A stretch of 64,000 nucleotides of DNA from Trichobilharzia szidati (GCA_944472155.2 OX235277.1:12162804-12226803), one strand, 5' to 3'. Shown: positions 11,205-23,577, numbered from the stretch's first letter. The notes: generated by a model not told the origin, from the sequence alone. Program-made: numbers and translations.

Positions 11205-12640
11205 ATCATTGACCTGAATCAGATGTAGATGTCGATATTACTTTTGTAACTCAGTTGAAAAAGGTTGTCTTTGCTCTGAAACGTGATGAAGAGGTGGGAC
11301 CTGATGGAAAAACTCTAGAGCTATTCAACAACGTTGGTGATGTACTGATTTCTTGGTTCACAACGGTATCAGTTAACGCCAGTGAATCAGGAATAGTTCT
11401 TTGAGAGTGGTGTAAATCACTGACTATTAAACTTATAAGGAAAGAAGATTAATCATCGTGCGATAATCGCAGGGATATGAAGTCGGTTAGAGTATAATCC
11501 GAAGTTCTGATTTCAGTACTCATGCGGAGAGCATGGAGTACTCAGGAGAAACACACCGAAGAAACCAGTTATTCATTATTACAGGACGACAGTTTACTCG
11601 TAATTTCTTCATCTTTCAAGATACTAAATAATAGCTGTAGTTGTTCATTTTCAACACCCTTATGTTTTTTGACCGAGAAGCCGGTATTTCGCTCCATCGA
11701 CTAAGAGATGCTGTGGCTATATGTTGCAGCGAAGGTAGTGTCAGCAGAGTATATCCTGCTAGGTAAGCATTTTTCCTAAATGCATGCGGCCGTATAAGAG
11801 CTTACGGAGATTTGTTATTTCAGGTAATGACAACCAGCTGTGTCCTTCACAAATGCCGACTGTGCCCATTTTTGTTTAATTCTAGATTACGAATGGAATT
11901 GGCCCTAACTAACTTAAGCAATACAGCGATCTACTTTTAAAAAACGAACAATTTTGTCGACCTACAGTCTGTCGATGAAAGTGTCCTCCTAGTTAAAGGC
12001 GTCGTATAAATGCAGTCTTGTGAACACTGAGCATAAGTCTTAGAATGCTTTCTATCCAATTCTTTGTTGTTGCATAAAGGATTATGCCACGGTATTGTAC
12101 CGCATCTTTTTCGAACTAAAATATACAGGAAGCAAAGAGGGTGATTGTTTTGACCTCTTCAATTACTTGAGAGGTTTCATCAGCTTGAATGGACTGATTG
12201 CTGACGAAATCTCAAGACAGGTAAAAAAGGCTCTTGTGGCATTTGGCCAAATTCACCATTTTTAGTGTCAATATGATACCCGGCCATCGACCAAAGGGTT
12301 TGGGTAATGCCCATCAGCTCATTGTCTCCCATTTATGACAGTGGGTAGTAAGTGGAAGATGTGAAAAGGTCAGCTGGCTTTTACTACACATAATTTCATT
12401 CTATCTTCTCTGCCAAGTGGTACAATATAGTAAGTAATGTTGAGATTGGACGCCGTGTTAGGTAAAGGACTGAATCAATTTAGTCGTGAAAGTGATTCAG
12501 TTAAGATGCCTGGGACACGTGGTGTGCATGGAGAGTTACCATCATCCTCATGGTGCAGTGTCACTAAAATTAAGCTGGAAAAATCTTAAATAAGGTCTAG
12601 CCAAAGTGTGGAACCAGTCGGTGAGGTAATTGACGGGGGA
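11205..12640 (+). pseudogene. Heavily decayed LINE reverse transcriptase
   Basis: Fragments of a non-LTR reverse transcriptase follow each other in the right order but in different frames. VTQLKKVVFALKRDEEVGPD (about 11250-11300) is the region before RT motif 1, and GDVLISWFTTV and EWCKSLTIKLIRKED..SSCDN (to 11465) follow it. LMRRAWSTQEKH (11519) comes next, then a palm region near 11640-11720 where FRSIDRE stands where family members have FDSVDR. A distant trace of the C-terminal LGHV and KVWNQS region is seen at 12500-12640. The clade is uncertain; it is not the RTE copy type of 32-34 kb. The same family may be represented inside both duplicated units at 16.2 and 25.5 kb. Confidence 0.55.
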
Positions 12641-13244
12641 AGTGCAGGCGGACTGACTGGGGTCTTTCATATGCTCATAACCAACGACTACTGACCGTCT
12701 AAGTAATGGCTCAGAGTCGTTTTCTGTGACGCAAATGTCTTCACCCTCTACTATCCCCAGATCCAATAAACCCCCACCATCCTCTAGGCAATTTTTGTTT
12801 GTTCTGTACATTTCTGCTCACTAGAGTTCTTTTTAATTTCATTTTACTCTCTTTTATCCACTTTTATGTGTCACATGGAGTGTGGCAACTCGACACTGCT
12901 ACACCTTAATACAAAGCTTTGTGTAGGAATTCAGCGAATCCCATCAACTCGAACATTCATCTTTTTATCACAAATATACTGAGGCGTTCAGAGCTAAATA
13001 TAGTCAAGTGGCAGTAATGAAACTACCGTGAAAAAAACCTTTCTTTTCAGAATTCATTCGAAATTCGATGAGCAGCAATTACGTAACATTTACCCTTCGG
13101 TAGTGCATTTCCTTGTTAACCAAGAAATACGATGATCTCAATTTGGTCACTATCTGAGAGCGAAGACGGCACATTTAGTCAATCGACTATATATTTCAGA
13201 TATTTTGATGTAGAATAGCCATCTCAAGAAGATAATATGTAATT
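12641..13244. other. Spacer, nothing recognised
   Basis: A minus-strand 87-codon frame at 12811-12548 overlaps the end of the decayed LINE and has no domain. Nothing else was seen. Confidence 0.35.
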
Positions 13245-14321
13245 TTTCCAGTCTGCAAAATTTCGACTGCCTGCTACCTTAGGATTTATTTCCGGACACA
13301 ATGGATACTGGTTAAGTTATATATTCACTCTTACTGTAACAACAGAAGGCAAGACACGGAAGCAAACGTATATTTTCAAGTGATCAAACAGCTATTTATA
13401 TCTATACAGTTTATGTTCTTCAACAAGTGAGTGGGCGTGTGATTTTGGATTACATTAAACGACATGAAATATAATGTTTAAATATATATATATATATGAT
13501 TGCGTTGCTGTTGCTTTATTGAACTTTGGGAATAAGTGAGAATAATATTACGTTAGAACCCATTGACTGTGTTACACTGTCATATTAAGATCATCATATT
13601 ATTCACGCGAAAGCAGAAGTAGCAACGAAAACGTGAATGAGTGATTGTCTTGCCTAATAAATATTTGATCTATACGAAGCTGCATACAGATCCGTTACCC
13701 GTACTTATTGCATTCTTTGCCTAACGCCAAACATTGTAAAAAAGTCTCTGCACTACTTCAAAATGCTTAAGTAACCCCTGTAGTCGGTAAATGACTCAAG
13801 TACTCAAAAAAAATTTGTACGGTCGCTATTACTCATCATCATTTGAGTGAAAACACTTCACATCTCAGAAATTTATTCCGCTTATAATTACCGTCAAGTC
13901 AAGATATCAATGTCATCCAGAAAGATTCTATCTACTGATTGAACACTTTCAAAATAAACCAGAAGGTAAACATAATCAGGAAGATAATTGAAAACACAAA
14001 ATGAAAACAAAAATATCAAAAGATTAAAATTAATTTCCTGTCTATCAGATATTAAGTAGATTATCCTATCTGTGGAGTCATTTGAAACGTTGCAAACACT
14101 TCACTGCATTTTATTAGGATAAACAAAGTGATTGCTGCCACTGTCATTTTACACCCCAGTGGTAATTAAAAAAGATGTTTAGCTGATTCATCATCTGGAA
14201 CCGAATTAAATTGTTTGTCTGACTTGTAATGATTAACTTACGTTCTTAGTGTTTTCGGTTAAAATAAGAATAGTAACGGAAACTAACTCTAACAATTTCC
14301 GATTTAATTGTTAGGGTTTCA

Positions 14322-14542
14322 AGCTAGAGTCAGACAAGGGTGATTATTATCACCAATGATATTCCTAATTGTGGTGGACTGGATTATGCGTCAGACAGTG
14401 AGAAACGAGAAGACAAGGATATCCTGGACAGACGTGAAGAACCTAGAAGACCTGAATTTTGCGGATGATTTATGTTTGATGTCACACAAAATCGAAGACT
14501 TACAAGCAAAAACCGACAACTCGTCGAAGAAGCAGAAAAGTC
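14322..14542 (+). pseudogene. RTE-type LINE fragment (palm region)
   Basis: The frame from 14325 reads ARVRQGLLLSPMIFLIVVDW, then DLNFADDLCLMSHKIE, matching RT motif B to motif C of the RTE copy at 33520-33660. The FADD catalytic motif is intact. Both ends are cut. It sits in unit A where unit B at 23857-23901 has only 40-odd unrelated bases, so it entered after the duplication or was lost from B. It retains 31 bases that the copy at 33550 has lost. Confidence 0.8.
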
Positions 14543-16189
14543 TGCCCAACCTTCCCTCTTTGCTAATCTTATTACTGGCTCAGCGAGGTAAAGGAGTGCG
14601 TTGGCCGGAGATCAAACCCCGGGATGTTTTGACTATATCTGCCTTCTGATGTGCATTCATTTTTCATCACACCTTCGAAATTTTACATCAAGTTGAAAAT
14701 TAGTATCTCCTTCAATTGTTGTTGTAACTGTTGTCTTAGACAACCACGTTTTAGATGTACGAAAGCGTTAGGTATATCACTAGAACATTTCATACAAATG
14801 TTAACCGATCGAACTACTAACACACACGTGTACATTTTACAAAGTTTAGAATGCTTAAAATGTCAATTCGCCATTTGTGTTAAATGTTTAGGGTTATAAC
14901 ACCTTGTAATTTGTTTGTTTCACACACCATTCAATCTGTGTATTTTAATATTTCACCGGAGTATATCTGGTCTTCATTGACCTGACCGATTACACCATTC
15001 AGCTGTACATGACTAATTAAACGTTTGAAAGTTGATTGACTTGGACGCCTAATAGTCAAACTAATAAGTTTTCAATGGAGAAACATTTGACCTCTTGGTG
15101 CTACAACAGACTGCAGGGCTTATGTCAATCAGCCAGAAATTAAGGATCGATTCGTTCTAACTATCGCCTTACAGAATTTAATATGTACAGACACTGATTA
15201 GCGCAGATTTTTAAACTTTATTAGAATTTTCTTATGACTAAAAAATGCACTTTCAAATGTTTAATACTAAAATCTCGTAAAACATTTTGCTACACCATTG
15301 TAGAATGCTATATGAAATTCACAAACTCAAAATCTTAAAAATTGTATGTCGCTTTTAGTTCGGATTCATGTTTTTTCCATTGTATGGCGACCGGATGACA
15401 AAACTGCCGAAACGATGAAGGAAATACATGTTTCGTTAATACACACGAAAATTTTTAAAATTCCCATTTATCTATGAGCAACACCAAGCCGCCTAGTAAA
15501 CTTCAAAGATTATGCGAAAATGATCACGTTCGAGTTAAAGGAAAAGGCATTTCCACTATTCTCGTAAAAAGGACAATTTATTATTGTACGTTTAATTTTA
15601 GTCATGCTTGAGTGTAGTCTAGACATCTTTCTTCCTGAGAAATCTATTTCAAATTCAAAAAGCTTGTTTTCTTGGAAAAAAAACTGGAAATTTCTTACAA
15701 TGCCCACCTGTAATTTCAGGATCAAAGTTTATCAAATAACTTAAGACTTTCTGAATTTCTCTGTGTCCACCAACCTGAGGAATTAATCATCGCGCGATCA
15801 TTCAATTGATATCAGATGGTTAAAAACAATTAAGAACAAGCCCAAGATCAAGATCTCATGCTTGCTGGAGCGCGTTGACAAGGATTGTCGTCAGTTATGA
15901 AGGAACAGATGCTTTTGAGAACAAGGCATAGGATATTCATTACTCTTTGGTTGTGAAATAATGCATCAATTTCAGCCAAGCAGAATACCAGTTGTGAGCC
16001 CAGAGAGTTGAGTGGCAGTGACAGTGGCTGAAGTATTCGTTGATGCAGACTCGAATTGATGAACGGTTGTCAGTTATCATTGCCAATGTAGGTTGCTTAC
16101 AAGTGTCTACGAGCAGAAAACACGTTACAACGACTGGGGTACTGATTTGCTACCATTCGCGTACTGACTGTAATCTTGCCTCTCAGACA

Positions 16190-16445
16190 GCTGAAAACGT
16201 ATGAGAAATTCATTCACGAGCAGCAGGGAGGTTCCTTTCAGCCTGTGGATGCACTGATCACGTGTTCAACCTTTGTCAGCTGCCAGAAAACCGCCAATCG
16301 TATTGTAGGCCAACAGTCGTTGACTGTCTTGATATTAGAGCTGGTTTCAGTTCGCTGGACACAACTGCTCACTGGAATTGTCTGTTGAGAACGGGTTTAC
16401 CTAAGAAGTTTGTTAACGCCCTAAAGATATACATTCACCTGTGTT
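16190..16445 (+). pseudogene. Decayed LINE reverse transcriptase fragment, unit A
   Basis: Two overlapping frames read EKFIHEQQGGSFQPVDALIT and NLCQLPENRQSYCRPTVVDC, LDIRAGFSSLDTTAHWNCLL, TGLPKKFVNALK. This is the pattern of a non-LTR RT motif A region, where the expected form is like FLDIKAAFDSLD. The first Asp is kept but FDS has become FSS. The parallel piece in unit B is 25440-25740, so the insertion predates the duplication. Confidence 0.55.
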
Positions 16446-18143
16446 TCCAACAAAGAGGGACGCCCCTTTCCATTTCTTTGAACAAAAAATATAACGACAG
16501 TTTGTGCAGAGTATTCCGTCGGCTTGCCATAAGCAGAAATTTTAAAATACTTGCAAATGTTACACAATTAGGGTTGATAGAAGAATCAAAAATTAATAAA
16601 CACCACAAATCCATGTCTCCTGAGAATTGCTTGTGTTGAAGGGTGTCATTATTTGAATAGTTTGAACGACCGGCAGCGTGTGTTCAGACACGGTGTAGAT
16701 CATCATTGATTGAGTACCGTCATCCCACAGACCTCCACATCGGTCATTATTTGACAGCCCTGGCAGTTGGCTGGTAAACCACACCTAACTAGTTGATGTG
16801 ACCAGGAATAAAAGTCAATGGCGAATATGCTGCAGTTTCCTTCTTTCCTACTCTTCTGACAGTAGCATGAAATGATGAATGATCGTGACAAGTAGGCTTG
16901 CTTGGTTTTCGGATGATGTTCCTGTTTCATTTTTGTGTGGCACATTTCTTGCTACCCATAATGTACTCATTTTGTATTTTAAACAAATAGGTAAGGGTCA
17001 TTCAGGTTATCAGAACACAGGAGTTCAGGTAATTGACCCCGGAAATCACACTGTGATCAACATTGATCACTTAAGGTCACTATTCAAAGTAGAATGAGTA
17101 TAAAGCAACCACTGACTTAGGTAAATTTCACAAAGGCACTAAGGACGTCTATAAGCACATTCAGCTAGTAAAGTGTCTTTTTATTCTGAGCAATATTCAT
17201 ACACATAAATTATAGATGAATTCATATTACCTATTACCAGTTAGACATCCAAAGACTGCTATTCTACTATAAAGTAATAGGCTATGGACTGTATAATAAA
17301 TATTTAGTGTACCTCTTAACAATGAGGATACAACATTCCTGTCAAATCAAATTTGTGAGAGGGAAGCGGTTTCATAATTGTTAAAATGCTGCTGATAATC
17401 CACACTAAGTCGTATTGCATAATCATCACATGAGTAGCTCACTAATTCTCATTCATCTCAATGAAATCCAACATAAATTATACGTGAAGAAGAGAGATGA
17501 GATTAAAACATAATGTCAAATAAAATATGCATCAGCGAATCGAATAAAATACTTCCATTTTAATTAACATTCAGTATGTAGAGAGAAAAATGGGATAATT
17601 CATTAAAATAGGCATTTACTTCTATCGTCATTATTACTGACAACATTATCCATCAGGGAGGCATAATCCTGTAGAGTTTACCAACAGTATTGGTAAACTA
17701 AAACATAATAATGAATATTAGCAGTCATAAGCAGTGGAATCAAACTGACAGTTATCTGTTATCGCTAATAACAGATGTCATGCTTTTCGTACAATCTATT
17801 CATAACAAATACAAAATGAGAAATTGAAGAGGGAAATAATCACTAAAATATGATTGAAATAAAAAATAACGAATTCACTCCAGTGCTCTGAGGTATTTTT
17901 ATGCATCCATGCGTCTGTGGTAACGCACAATTGTTGTTATAGGCATACGAAGTGTACTAATAATCATGTGTAACCTGAATTATTTGAAATATTGTTTTAC
18001 AACACCGGTTCCAATTGAATACTTACATTTGAATCAGTTCTCTTACAAAATTAAATGTGAACGCATATAATAAACTCGACTTTTCTTATTTATGAGGAAT
18101 GTGACTGGCGACAAAACACCAGTGCTTTTAAAAACCATGACTG

Positions 18144-18354
18144 TCATTCATTGTTGACACATTTTTCTGTTCTGTATATGCAGTTTATACATTCTCCAAG
18201 GAATAGCTGTTTTTTACTTAACTCTACACCATCAACAACTGGCTTTTCATAATCTGAAGGATTAGAACATGATGTAATAATTTTGTTTATGTTTTTGTCA
18301 AATTCCTGCATATTTTGTTTATTTTCACCCATACAAACCTGATGAAGTAAACAC
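18144..18354 (-). CDS. Candidate terminal exon of a small cysteine-rich protein, unit A
   Basis: A minus-strand frame of about 70 codons ends in TGA at 18144. It starts after a pyrimidine-rich stretch and TGGTAG (18360-18355), which would serve as a splice acceptor. Residues begin CLLHQVCMGENKQNMQEF and end GECINCIYRTEKCVNNE, with six cysteines in all. The unit B copy at 27572-27788 is nearly identical in sequence except for an 11-base loss. The segment is markedly better conserved between units than its surroundings. No domain family is recognised, no upstream exon was found, and an uninterrupted frame this short can arise by chance; treat as a candidate only. Confidence 0.3.
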
Positions 18355-18420
18355 CTACCAGAAATGAAGCATAGAAAGTGAGAAGGCATTATGGAATAGC
18401 AAAATAATAAACAATATTGT

Positions 18421-18612
18421 TGCTGTAGGGATTTTTTGGTTTCATTGGTTGTGAGATTTCAACATGAGCTAACATAATTTAGAAAAGCATTGGAAAACCT
18501 GATAGTAATTGACAGATATCTCGCCCTAGTTTCGGACTCTTCACAGTACGCAGCCGCTGCCAGGGTTCGAACACGGGACAGTTTGGTTACAAGGAGAGCT
18601 CATAGGCCATGA
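18421..18612 (-). repeat. Thr-tRNA-type SINE with hammerhead-like core, minus copy
   Basis: Reverse-complement copy of the SINE at 18809-19012. It has a degenerate GAACCAGAAGG..GTTCGAA head near 18560-18600, then the hammerhead-like core (GCCCTAGTTTCGGACTCTTC at 18522-18542), then the AAAAAATCCCTACAG end at 18422-18437. The two copies face each other as an inverted repeat around 18.7 kb. Confidence 0.65.
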
Positions 18613-18808
18613 ATTCTAACTTCTGCAATTTCATGAAGCTCACTGGCGACTTGCCTTGTTCAGGTGAATAACCTGGGTTTGTAGTGTCGAACCGTGATCA
18701 GTAGGGTACAGCAGGTTGAAGATGAGGCAGTAACTCATCGAAGAAGATATTGTAAAGTGGTCGCACTATTTCAGGAATCGGCAGAAGTCAGACTTCATGA
18801 TCTGGCCA

Positions 18809-19012
18809 GTGGATCGAGTGACGGTTGCTCAATGGTCTACCAGCTCGCTTTGTAACCAGAAGGTCCTGGGTTCGAACCCCGGTAGGTGAGTACTGATGAA
18901 GAGTCCCAAACTGGGATGAAACAGCTGTCCAGTACTTCCAGGTTTACCAATGGTTCTCTAACTCAGCTCACGATGAAATCCTCCATGCAGTCAAACAAAA
19001 ATCCCTACAAAA
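18809..19012 (+). repeat. Thr-tRNA-derived SINE fused to a hammerhead-like core
   Basis: The head resembles tRNA-Thr(TGT): an A box in GGTTGCTCAATGGTCTACC, an anticodon arm CTCGCTTTGTAACCAGA, and a B box GGGTTCGAACCCCGG near 18869. It is followed at once by CTGATGA (18893-18899), a stem around GTCCCAAACTGGGAT, GAAA (18918-18921), a mini-hairpin CAGCTG, and GTC. These are the parts of a type I hammerhead in the right order. The 3' body ends in a block containing AAAAATCCCTACA. Copies or fragments occur at 18.5, 27.95, 28.7, 28.85 and 61.05 kb. Confidence 0.7.
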
Positions 19013-19259
19013 GCAATACTTGAAGATGAAAACTTAGTTAATAACAAGTGAATTGAATTCGATATCATGTATATATAGAGAGGCGGGTAGAAATTGCAAT
19101 AACGTTAAACAAGTAAACTGAGTTCTCCAACATAATTTGCAGGACTGAATGCACAGATAAAAGTGAAGTGGGGTCGAATTCAAATCATTGTAACGAAAAG
19201 AAGAAAAATATTGCTAGAAAGGGTTTCAGACTAAAAACAAATTAATGTTAACAAACGCA

Positions 19260-20110
19260 ATTTTTCAGGTGCTTGGAAGCATGCTGGAGGTGATGTAAGA
19301 TAAAATCAAATTCGTCTTATTTAACCCAATAGGCGTCTCCATCAGTGAATATTATTAATGCATTTGGGATCGAATAATATTGTTTCTTAACTTGAACTTT
19401 AGATTTTGTAGGGATCTGGAATAATCTGAATGCGTATTTCGTCAAAAACCCAAGCTTTTTAGAGATAACTGGAAACAAGTAGCACTGAAAAGATGTTTCA
19501 CTGAGTCTGAGACTCCATGACAGTGCGTTCCTAAGACATCACGAGGGATCGAACACGTGAGCTTCACGTTACAGGACAAATCCCGTGAATGTGTCAGCCA
19601 CTTAGGACAGAATTTGCTTACTCGTGAATTCGAAGTTTGCCAATTACTGATCTGGCATTACCCTCAACCAGTGACTTCGATGAGCTTCCACATCACTTTG
19701 ACATGGTGTAACCCATTGACAACGACTTCTCAGTTCATCTTTAGGACCTCAATCAAGTAGCTAAAATGGGATGAAGACAGATAATTAAATTATGTTTTCA
19801 ACGATCTTTTGGTGATGTTGATTCATGATAAAATCAACATTGAAATTATTGTTTCACTCTTCATTACGACTGAAGTTATTTCTAGGCATACGTCATCTGG
19901 TGTACATCATCATTAAGTTCTGCTATTTGTTGAAGAGCCGATTATGTTGTAGTGAATGAAGAAGTGTCATAATAAACTCTGCACTGTGTGACCAAATTGA
20001 AATCGCAAATTAGGCGAGTTGGTCTTCAATAATTCTTTGCAATCTTACTTTTATAGATAATTTTGATAAAACTGTTTTGTTAAAACAGAAGAGGATGGAT
20101 ATTTCAATAA
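19260..20110. repeat. Unit A segment with tRNA-like insert, partner of 31575-32340
   Basis: Matches 31575-32340 throughout. It contains, on the minus strand near 19550-19620, a degenerate tRNA-like block (GTGTTCGAT B box, long extra arm). No open frame here is conserved between the two copies. Confidence 0.6.
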
Positions 20111-21002
20111 ATTTAATCATCGAGTGAAAGAAGTGAATCATAGTCAGTGAGTGCGTGATTTTCTATCTCAAACTGTTTCGAAGAATTCAGCTTGTACAGA
20201 TTACACCTTTACATAAAATGAAAAGGAAAACGTTCTTAAAACATCTATTCAGAAGCAAGACGAAAGTTTTGTTTTTTTTTGCCTGATGACAATTATACGA
20301 CATTTAAAATCTGTCTCAATATTTAATAGTCGTTATTAGACGCACCAAACTGTAGTCAGATTATAAGAGTACAGCAGATAAATAAAGAACACACCGTTAA
20401 ACCATTACAGTCTACACAGTTAAGTTTTAAAAAACAATTGTTCGAAATTGTTCCAGGCTGCAAAATTTCGATTGTTTCATTTTTCTGGAATGATGGTAGT
20501 GAAAACTGGGGGATACTCGAGATTTGCTGAGGATTATATCGCTTCGTCACAAAAGCTTAAAGTAAATGACTGACCATTAAAACACGGTAATGTAACGTCA
20601 AATGACTCCAACCAGTTTTTCCTAAGTTTATAACTGTTTTTTCGTCATCATCCATACTTGTAAAGTTATCTTTTCACAATTCGGAAGACATAATGACTCA
20701 AAAGACAAAGTATGAACAGAGTGAACGGATGATCGTCTCACCTAATGGAAATTTGATACAAATATAGTTCCACACAAATTTGTTTCCCATATTTGTTTGT
20801 TTTCTGTCTCCCACAGAACGTTCTTCAATTCTCTTTATTATTCCTACACGCTACTGTATCCATGGAAGTCCGTAGCCGACATAAGTACTCGCAGAAAATT
20901 TGTATGACCGTTTTTTACTTATCATCAACCGAGTGAAAACACTTTCACTCTGAATTTTATTTCACTTACGATTATTGTCATCACAAGATCTCATTGTCAT
21001 CT

Positions 21003-21178
21003 GCACAGTGGTTAGGACTCTTGCCGACCATGCACATGGTCTGGGGTGGAATACCCTGCAGACGCACACCTGATATCTATGGTCGGCCTGCAAAATTTGG
21101 GCTACCGATATCACATGCTGAAAATTTCATACCTGTACAGAAAAATTCGGTGTGGAATCAAGCTGTAATCAAAAATTA
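21003..21178 (+). repeat. SINE, tRNA-like head with CR1-type tail
   Basis: Starting just inside the head (CAGTGGTTAGGACTCTTGCC), it continues through the GACCATGCACATGGTC hairpin, a mutated B box, GACGCACACC and the body. It ends with GCTGAAAATTTCATACCTG and GTGTGGAATCAAGC, which match the 3' end of the CR1-like LINE (compare 39297-39362, minus strand). The first dozen bases of the head are missing. Unit A at about 13918 lacks it. Confidence 0.75.
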
Positions 21179-21526
21179 AATGAACATTTTGAAAATAAAC
21201 ACAAGGTGAAAATTTCTGGGGAATAATTAAAATTAAAACACGAAAACAAGTTTGTCAAAAGAATGAAAATAACTTCGTCTACATAAAATGACCAGTGGAT
21301 TCTTTCATCTGTAAAATGATTTGATCTGTTGCAAAAATACTATTGCAATTTCATTTATTAGGATAAATAAACTGACTGCTGCCAGTGTCACTTTGTTCCG
21401 CTACCGCGAATAAAGTAGTGGTTTATCTGAGTTATTATTTAAGATTGAATAAAATTGTTATCTGATTTGTTGCAATTAACTTACCTACTCAGAAATGGTC
21501 GGGTTTCAAGCAACAGTTACTGCGTA

Positions 21527-21553
21527 TATGTATATATATATATATATATATAG
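21527..21553. repeat. (TA)n microsatellite
   Basis: An uninterrupted run of alternating T and A close to the left edge of the 2.3 kb block present only in unit B. Confidence 0.9.
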
Positions 21554-22934
21554 TCAAACACCAGTTCGGTATCACCTAAACTTAACTAATATGTAACGTT
21601 GATAACTTGTTACTCATCGTTCATCAGTATTGCAGCTACTTAATCCTAATTCCCTTCGTGACCTCAGTCAACATTTATACTCGATAAGCAAGTCGATCCT
21701 TCTAGTCAGTTCGTAAATGTGATGTGAAAGCAAACAGGAAAAAAGAAAGACAAGCAGAGAAAGGCTTAGTTAACACCTCAAGGTCTTACGGACCTTCTTC
21801 AAGGGTTAACGTTTACTACAAATGAAGTTTTAATTTGTTCAGTAAACTCCAAGTGCTGACGTGACTTCAGAATAGGTGAATCATTTCTTCATGGTAATCT
21901 TTTAGTAGTTTGTTCACACCCGAATGCAGTACGAAAATTAGTTTATTACATGGAAATATGATAGACGATGTTTAAAATGTCATGATGTCGAATAATAGAA
22001 CAATAATCCATTTATGACCTTCTCAGGTCTTTCAAGGAAGACGGAAAGGATAAGTGAAATAAGATTTTATCGTAGAACCAACTAGTTTCCTTCGTAAAAA
22101 ATCCTGATACATATATAAACATTACCACAAATATCTGTAAACTATCTTGTGCAAGCTTTTGAGAGAAAATGCAGATTAAAAGATTCAATTTTTTAGAACG
22201 AATGGAATACTTGGGAAATGGCTACCGCTGACACACCGCTGACATCTCTACACTCTGAAGCTTAGCTGAAGTTTGCTGACTTTCTATCGATAATCTTATA
22301 GTTGGATGAATATCCAGTGTATTCAGATGACCAGTTCTGAATACAAATAGAGGTAAGCCTACACTTGTAACGAACCTTTTGGTTTCATCCTCATGGAATA
22401 AACATTTATGTAACAATACCTACAACAAAGAATCTTTTTCAAAAGAAAATGAGGGAAAAGAATATAATATGTTGTAGTCTTGATTTTCCTTATGATGATT
22501 ATAATTCATTCTTGTTTGTTTTTGTAAGTGCTTTCAGATATTCACATTGTATCTTCGCGTAATTTATCCAAATTTTTCCTCAATGAATAACTCTTGCAAA
22601 CGTTTTAATTTAAATTCAAATAGAAATTATTCTACCCTTAAGTGTACTGAACTCATAAGAATGAATGGAATTATTGCAAAATATTACTGTTAAATAAACA
22701 CATTTCTTCTTATGTGAGATAGTTTATCGGTTGGTGTGTTCAGCACTAATTCACTGCATCAAAATAAAGAAAATTTGATACAGGATTTGGGAATGAAGTT
22801 GATGTAGCCCAGTGGTTTAAACTAGCCACAGGTACTTTGGTTGTTTGGTTAAGATTGAAGCAGTGTGAATGTGTTTTCATCGCTTCAAATATATAATTAT
22901 AAAGATTCATCGGCAAAGCCAATGATCATTAACC

Positions 22935-23425
22935 TCTCTGCCATCACTTCCAACTGACTTCATGACTACACACTATCTTTCATATCAACTTCACATTATC
23001 TTCTCCATGATAGCCTGGGATACCCAACCAGTGGCTTCCTATTCAAGTTCCAGTCATTTTCCCGTCTGACATGTGAGAATACTTAGATGACTCCCTAGCG
23101 TATAACCGGTCATCGCCATTTTATTCTGCATATTTATTGGACAACGAGTAGTTGGTTGGCTTGCAACTTATCTGTGTTTCTTTTTTTGTAGCAAATGAAT
23201 CTGCTCTACTGAACAAAGGTTACCACCTCTGATGAAATAGTGATGTAACTTATGAGAAATGCTTTTGATCGCAATAGCGTCAACTTTCTGGACCCTATAG
23301 AACCACTAACGTGTTAGGAAATTGCTTGGAATGCTGTGATTCACCCTTTTCAAAGTAGTGAACGACTGTCATGCTTTCGCGGCACAGCATCTGACAGAAT
23401 ATCATCATGTTATTCTTGAAGCATC
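22935..23425 (-). pseudogene. Very diverged RTE-type LINE fragment
   Basis: The block order resembles other minus-strand RTE 3' fragments: a TAGCCTGGGATACCCAACCA segment standing where others have TATGGCCAATCCACC, then a GTTGGTTGGCTTGC segment standing where others have GGTTGGTTCGCTCCC. Close in character to the old copy at 2031-2660. No frame is open. Confidence 0.4.
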
Positions 23426-23577
23426 AATAAAGTGTTCATAATAGGAGCCAATACGTTTTCAGATATGAAGCGTTTCGCTCCAATAAAATGAAGTAATGAA
23501 TGGTTCAAAAATGACGATTTCATTATCTATCCCTCACGTCCTCGCGTTTCATAAAATAATCTACTGGACGGTGAATC

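Larger units (their letters stand above)
13245..20446. repeat. Tandem segmental duplication, unit A
   Basis: This block is collinear with 20447-34780. Anchors: GCAAAATTTCGA at 13256 and 20459; GAGTGAAAACACTT at 13846 and 20930; TATTAGGATAAA near 14115 and 21357; TGCCCAACCTT at 14543 and 23902; the cysteine-rich frame at 18144 and 27572; GTGCTTGGAAGCAT near 19270 and 31584; TAGTCAGATTA near 20353 and 34724. Unit A is the shorter copy and shows where unit B was later interrupted. Divergence varies along the block. The flanks outside 13245 and 34780 are not similar to each other, so only two units are present. Confidence 0.8.
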
